Shown one piece after another: positions 4,950 through 8,080 of a stretch of DNA of 8,080 nt (positions are counted from its first letter, which is position 1; every line of letters begins with the position of its first letter). Origin of the DNA: Candidatus Latescibacterota bacterium (lineage in GTDB: Bacteria; Latescibacterota; UBA2968; UBA8231). The position numbers and the translations under genes are program-made. The stretch spans positions 1 through 8,080 of the forward strand of contig JAJDYK010000108.1 in assembly GCA_022825185.1 (NCBI GenBank), read 5' to 3'. The notes beneath the pieces are model-generated. The model was not told the DNA's origin. It was given only the letters and a program-made list of their open reading frames with translations, and did not search any database.

Positions 4950-7256
4950 ATGCCTATCAGTACCAAAGACCTCCAAGCCGCCCTCCCCGACCTCGAAAGC
5001 ACTCACTGTTGCGAGGGCCTTGGAAAAACCGTCACCATTCACCGCGACCCTTGGGGAATTCCCCATATCCAAGCTGAATCGGAAGCCGACCTGTTCTTCG
5101 CCCAGGGCTTTGCCACGGCCCAAGATCGCCTGTGGCATATGGACTTCGATCGCCACCAAGCCCTAGGCCGCTGGTCCGAATGGGCTGGCCCTGCAGGACT
5201 GGACCGCGACCGCCTCTTGCGCGCCGCTGGCATGGGCCGCACCGCCAAGTTGGACTACGAAGCGTCCAGTCCCCAGGCGCGTGCCATGCTCGACGCGTAC
5301 GCCGCTGGCGTCAACGCCTTTTTGGCTACTACAACGGCCCTGCCCGTCGAATACCAACTCCTCGGTCAGTCTCCCGAGCCGTGGGAAAGCTGGCACTGCC
5401 TCGCCGTGTACAAGATGCGCAACAGCCTGCTCGGCACCTTTGAATCCAAGCTCTGGCGCACTCGTCTGGCCCCAGTTGTCGGCCCTAAGAATCTCGCACA
5501 GCTAATCAAAGGCTATCCCCAAGGCCATCTGCTCACCGTACCTCCGGGCACTGAGTACCAGGGAGAACCCCTCGATGGTCTCGCGGCCCTCAGCCGCCGC
5601 GAAACCGACCCCGGCTCCAATGCGTGGTCCATTGCGGGTGAGTACACGGATTCGGGCTTGCCGCTGGTGGCTGGCGACTCGCACCGCGGCCTTGATACTC
5701 CTTCGGTCTATTACCAAGTCCATCTCGCCTGCCCCGACTTCGCCGTCAGCGGCTACTCGGTGCCCGGCGTCCCCGGCACCTTGCACTTTTGCCACAACGA
5801 GTACGTGGCCTGGGGCATGACCTATGGCAATGCTGACACCCAAGATCTGTTCGTCGAGCGCTTTCGCGAAACGGCCGATGGCTTGGAATACGAGTTCAGC
5901 GGCGCGTGGCGGTCGGCGGAAATCCTACAGGAAGAAATTCACGTCCGCGGTGCGGCACCCGTTACCTCCGAGGTCGTCATTACTCATCACGGACCTATCA
6001 TCGCTGGCGATCCGCGCAAAGGCCAAGCCATCGCCATCAGCGACCCCGGCCTCATCGAAGGCACTCCTTGGGCCGACGCGGCCCGCGATGCCATGCGTTC
6101 CCGTTCGGTCGAGGAACTGCACCAAGCCTTCGCCCGCTGGAACGACCGCGTCAACAACTACGCCGTCGCCGATATCCACGGCTGCTTCGGCTATCTGCAC
6201 GAGGGGCGGATTCCGGTGCGCGAGGCTGCAAACGGCTGGTGCGCCGTCCCCGGCTGGAGCGGCGAGCACGAGTGGCAAGGCTACATCCCCCACGCCGAGT
6301 TGCCCAAAGCCATAGACCCCGTAACAGGCTATGCCATCACCTGCAACCAGCGCGTGACCGGCGCGGATTATCCCTACTACGTCGGGCTTGTCTTTAGCCC
6401 CGACTACCGCGCCCGCCGCATCCAGACCCGCATCCTCGAATTGGCAAAGGGCACGGCCACGCCCGAGGCTATGGGCCGCATCCACGCCGAACGCGTCTCG
6501 CTGCCGGCCCAAGTCTTTACGCGGGCCTTGCTCGCCATTGAGCCGCCCGACGCCGATTGCGCCCAAGCCCTCGACCTGCTGCGCCAGTGGGACTGTAGGA
6601 TGGACCGCGACCAAGTCCAGCCGGCGATCTATGCACAAATCCGTAACCTGCTCGGCTACCACATAGCGCAACACCTGTTTGGCGACGATGCCTTGACCTT
6701 GCTCGCAGAGGCTGGCGGCGACGCTCACTGGCGTCTCATCAATCTCGAAGCGACTCTCGCCATCGAGCGCGGCGATACGGTGCTGCTACCGTCCGGACAA
6801 ACTTGGTCCCAAGCTCTGACCGAAGCTCTGACCGGCGCCCTCGCCGCGCTCAAAGAGGTCCTCGGAGACGACATGGGCCAATGGCGTTGGGGTCGCTTGC
6901 ATTGCACTCGGCCTCAGCACCCATTCTCTGCGGTTTTCCCCGAGGCCGCTTCCTTCCTCGACCCCCCTTCGCTCCCCGTCCACGGCGACGGCGACACGCC
7001 CCTAGCCGGCAGCTATGCCTTCGACGACTTCACCGTTACGGGTCTTTCGGTCAACCGCTATATCTTCGATCCCTCCGACTGGACTCGCTCGCGCTGGATC
7101 GCGCCGTTGGGGGCCTCTGGCCACCCGGCTAGCCCGCACTACGCCGACCAAGCACAGCTTTGGGCCGATGTGGAATTCATACCTCAGTTGTGGGATTGGC
7201 AGGAGATACGCGACCAGGCGGAGACGACGCAGCGATTGGTGCCGCCGGAGGAGTAG
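4950..7256 (+). CDS. Penicillin acylase family (Ntn-hydrolase) protein, substrate unknown
   Basis: A 768-aa self-processing amidohydrolase precursor. The alpha region opens with VTIHRDPWGIPHI and the family signature FAQGFATAQDRLWHMD. The cleavage and nucleophile site is DPGSNAWSIAG, with Gly222/Ser223 (tcc at 5616-5618), so maturation would give an alpha chain plus spacer of 222 aa and a beta chain of 546 aa. Beta-chain features are GDSHRGLDTPS, PGVPGTLHFCHNEYVAWG, ITHHGPII and NNYAVADIHGCFGYLHEG, whose second Asn (N403) aligns with the catalytic Asn of penicillin G acylase. Known members hydrolyse penicillins, cephalosporin side chains, acyl-homoserine lactones or other amides; the substrate cannot be read here. 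Unlike most characterised members it has no N-terminal signal peptide, so it is probably cytoplasmic. It lies 58 nt downstream of xdhC on the same strand, likely in the same transcript, and converges with mocA after 43 nt. No clear terminator is seen there. Confidence 0.93.
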   Translation: MPISTKDLQAALPDLESTHCCEGLGKTVTIHRDPWGIPHIQAESEADLFFAQGFATAQDRLWHMDFDRHQALGRWSEWAGPAGLDRDRLLRAAGMGRTAKLDYEASSPQARAMLDAYAAGVNAFLATTTALPVEYQLLGQSPEPWESWHCLAVYKMRNSLLGTFESKLWRTRLAPVVGPKNLAQLIKGYPQGHLLTVPPGTEYQGEPLDGLAALSRRETDPGSNAWSIAGEYTDSGLPLVAGDSHRGLDTPSVYYQVHLACPDFAVSGYSVPGVPGTLHFCHNEYVAWGMTYGNADTQDLFVERFRETADGLEYEFSGAWRSAEILQEEIHVRGAAPVTSEVVITHHGPIIAGDPRKGQAIAISDPGLIEGTPWADAARDAMRSRSVEELHQAFARWNDRVNNYAVADIHGCFGYLHEGRIPVREAANGWCAVPGWSGEHEWQGYIPHAELPKAIDPVTGYAITCNQRVTGADYPYYVGLVFSPDYRARRIQTRILELAKGTATPEAMGRIHAERVSLPAQVFTRALLAIEPPDADCAQALDLLRQWDCRMDRDQVQPAIYAQIRNLLGYHIAQHLFGDDALTLLAEAGGDAHWRLINLEATLAIERGDTVLLPSGQTWSQALTEALTGALAALKEVLGDDMGQWRWGRLHCTRPQHPFSAVFPEAASFLDPPSLPVHGDGDTPLAGSYAFDDFTVTGLSVNRYIFDPSDWTRSRWIAPLGASGHPASPHYADQAQLWADVEFIPQLWDWQEIRDQAETTQRLVPPEE
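6811..6834 (+). repeat. Perfect 12-bp tandem duplication inside the acylase gene
   Basis: AAGCTCTGACCG occurs twice head-to-tail (6811-6822 and 6823-6834). The duplication keeps the frame and encodes QALT-EALT in a helical part of the beta chain. It may be a recent slippage event or a tolerated helix extension. Confidence 0.8.
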
Positions 7257-7299
7257 CCACCAACGCCTCAACACTGCGTAACGTCAGTCAATCACTTCA

Positions 7300-7896
7300 C
7301 TACAATGCGGTTCGCGCCGCTCGATAGCTTTCCTGCGTATCTACATCCACGAAGATGCCCTCGTCTTCGACAGGTATTTCGACGACGTTGGCCGCGTTTT
7401 TTGCCAAGACTGGCCGCGCCCCTCGATCTCCTGTCAACGCGAGCAAGGCATCTTGATAGGCGCTGCCGATAGCTACTGGATGGCCGCGTCGCCCGTCGCG
7501 CACTGGCACGGCGATGGTCTCGTTGCTTTTCAACGCTTCGGCGACCTTTAGCATCGTGTTGCCAGCTATCTGCGGCATATCTCCTAGGGCAAAGAGGTAC
7601 CCTTGCTTGCCGACTGCCGCTTCCACGCCCACTCTGATAGAGACGGCCATCCCCTCGGCGAAATTGGGGTTGTGTACCAGCCGCACGGGATAGCGGCTCA
7701 ATGCTTCCTTTACTTCTGCTCGCTGATGCCCTGTCACTACGACTACCTCACCCAAACCCACTTCGCAGATTCGCTCCACCACGACTTGGAGGACGCGTTG
7801 CTCCTTCCAAGGCAGCAACAACTTATTGGCACCCTCCATTCTGGAGGAACTTCCCGCCGCTAGTACGATCCCGCTAAGGTCTGCGAGTCTGGTCAT
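7300..7896 (-). CDS. mocA: MocA, molybdenum cofactor cytidylyltransferase
   Basis: A 198-aa single-domain nucleotidyltransferase of the MobA/MocA fold. It transfers CMP from CTP to Mo-molybdopterin, giving the cytosine dinucleotide cofactor used by xanthine oxidase/CO dehydrogenase-family enzymes, in the cytoplasm. Visible motifs are LAAGSSSRM (12-20) with K25, NPNFAEGM (76-83), the metal-binding LGDMPQ (104-109, D106), RRGHP (136-140), GDRGARPVL (156-164) and FVDVDT (182-187). LAAG rather than LAGG in the first motif and the GHP block point to the CTP-using MocA type rather than GTP-using MobA. The start is the ATG at 7896-7894; a GGAG about 12 nt upstream is a poorly spaced Shine-Dalgarno. 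It converges on the acylase gene and diverges from the coxG-like gene, so it has its own promoter, which I could not place with confidence. Confidence 0.93.
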   Translation of the reverse strand: MTRLADLSGIVLAAGSSSRMEGANKLLLPWKEQRVLQVVVERICEVGLGEVVVVTGHQRAEVKEALSRYPVRLVHNPNFAEGMAVSIRVGVEAAVGKQGYLFALGDMPQIAGNTMLKVAEALKSNETIAVPVRDGRRGHPVAIGSAYQDALLALTGDRGARPVLAKNAANVVEIPVEDEGIFVDVDTQESYRAARTAL

Positions 7897-7940
7897 CTCA
7901 ATTCGTCACTCCGCCGCGTTTGCTACGCTGGTTATTCAAA

Positions 7941-7968
7941 TTGACAAAGACAGGCAAAGTTTTGTAAT
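7941..7968 (+). promoter_or_regulatory. Strong sigma-70-type promoter candidate for the coxG-like gene
   Basis: A perfect -35 hexamer TTGACA (7941-7946) is followed after 16 nt by TGTAAT (7963-7968, five of six to the -10). An alternative -10, TAATAT (7965-7970), has 18-nt spacing. The stretch is clearly A+T-richer than its surroundings. Transcription would start near 7975, about 43 nt before the ATG at 8018. CAAAG is repeated 10 bp apart between the two hexamers (7945-7949 and 7955-7959), a possible regulator contact. Confidence 0.55.
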
Positions 7969-8017
7969 ATCCACCTCCGCGTCACTCGCTTCTGGCCCTT
8001 AACAATAGCATCGGCCC

Positions 8018-8080
8018 ATGCAGCTTGCAGGTTCTCATACTTTTCGCGCCCCGAGGCAAGTCATGTGGGACTTGCTCAAC
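8018..8080 (+). CDS. coxG: CoxG-like SRPBCC protein (N-terminal 21 codons, cut by window edge)
   Basis: The frame opens at ATG 8018 and stays open to the window end. It reads MQLAGSHTF then RAPRQVMWDLLN, which matches the typical start of CoxG-family proteins (M-x-L-x-G-x-x-x-F-x-A-P-R-x-x-V/M-W-D-x-L-N), the first strand and helix of the SRPBCC fold. An in-frame TAG at 8006-8008 leaves no earlier ATG. No clear Shine-Dalgarno is present. In Oligotropha, CoxG is known to recruit CO dehydrogenase to the cytoplasmic membrane; related genes accompany many molybdenum hydroxylase operons. Its own promoter and outward direction suggest it opens a separate operon to the right, probably with the structural subunits (inference). 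Only 21 residues support the call. Confidence 0.75.
   Translation, partial: MQLAGSHTFRAPRQVMWDLLN

Noticed and set aside
5925..6728. Long open minus-strand frame (267 codons) opposite the acylase gene
   Set aside because: Its translation is low-complexity, matches no recognisable family, and lies fully antisense to a gene with clear catalytic motifs; such frames are common in G+C-rich DNA.
7236..7263. Possible bidirectional terminator between the acylase gene and mocA
   Set aside because: TTGGTG/CACCAA gives only a 6-bp stem with a 16-nt loop over the stop codon, with no T-run; too weak to call.
7300..7896. Calling the nucleotidyltransferase MobA (GTP-dependent) instead of MocA
   Set aside because: It has LAAG, not LAGG, in the first motif, and the GHP block and the xanthine oxidase/CO dehydrogenase-family context favour the cytidylyltransferase.
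7929..7980. GGAGG-led mini-frame on the minus strand in the mocA-coxG gap (about 12 codons from a GTG)
   Set aside because: The GTG directly abuts the GGAGG with no spacing and the peptide is too short and unlike anything recognisable.

Overview
The window is bacterial, compact and G+C-rich (roughly 60% by eye). It holds eight protein genes with short intergenic gaps, and no RNA genes, mobile elements or CRISPR. The families present (molybdenum hydroxylase maturation factors, MoaA, FolC, a penicillin-acylase-type Ntn-hydrolase) are widespread in aerobic bacteria, mostly Gram-negative ones. The sequence alone does not allow a confident phylum call.

Layout. The minus strand at the left carries moaA (1418-369) followed by the start of folC (350 to beyond base 1). 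Divergent from moaA on the plus strand is a tightly coupled run: a MoxR/CoxD-type AAA+ ATPase (1570-2466), a CoxE-type VWA protein (2463-3740), an XdhC/CoxI-family protein (3737-4891), then after 58 nt a cytoplasmic-looking penicillin acylase family protein (4950-7256). Convergent to that run is mocA on the minus strand (7896-7300). At the right edge, divergent from mocA, the first 21 codons of a coxG-like SRPBCC gene (8018-8080) run out of the window, behind a good sigma-70-type promoter.

How the genes fit together. MoaA makes the first intermediate of the molybdenum cofactor. MocA converts Mo-molybdopterin to the cytosine dinucleotide form used by the xanthine oxidase/CO dehydrogenase family. 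XdhC-family proteins bind and deliver the sulfurated cofactor. The CoxD/CoxE pair is known to mature the active site of CO dehydrogenase-type enzymes, and CoxG is known for anchoring such an enzyme to the membrane. The window is therefore an accessory and maturation island for one or more molybdenum hydroxylases. The large, medium and small structural subunits are not here and are most likely next to coxG on the right.

The least expected member is the acylase. It has the Gly-Ser self-cleavage site and catalytic Asn of the family but no visible signal peptide, and it sits in the maturation run rather than in a catabolic or antibiotic context. A pathway in which an amide is hydrolysed and a product is hydroxylated by the linked molybdoenzyme is a testable inference, not something the sequence proves. 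Between xdhC and the acylase are mutually exclusive hairpins that could regulate the last gene.
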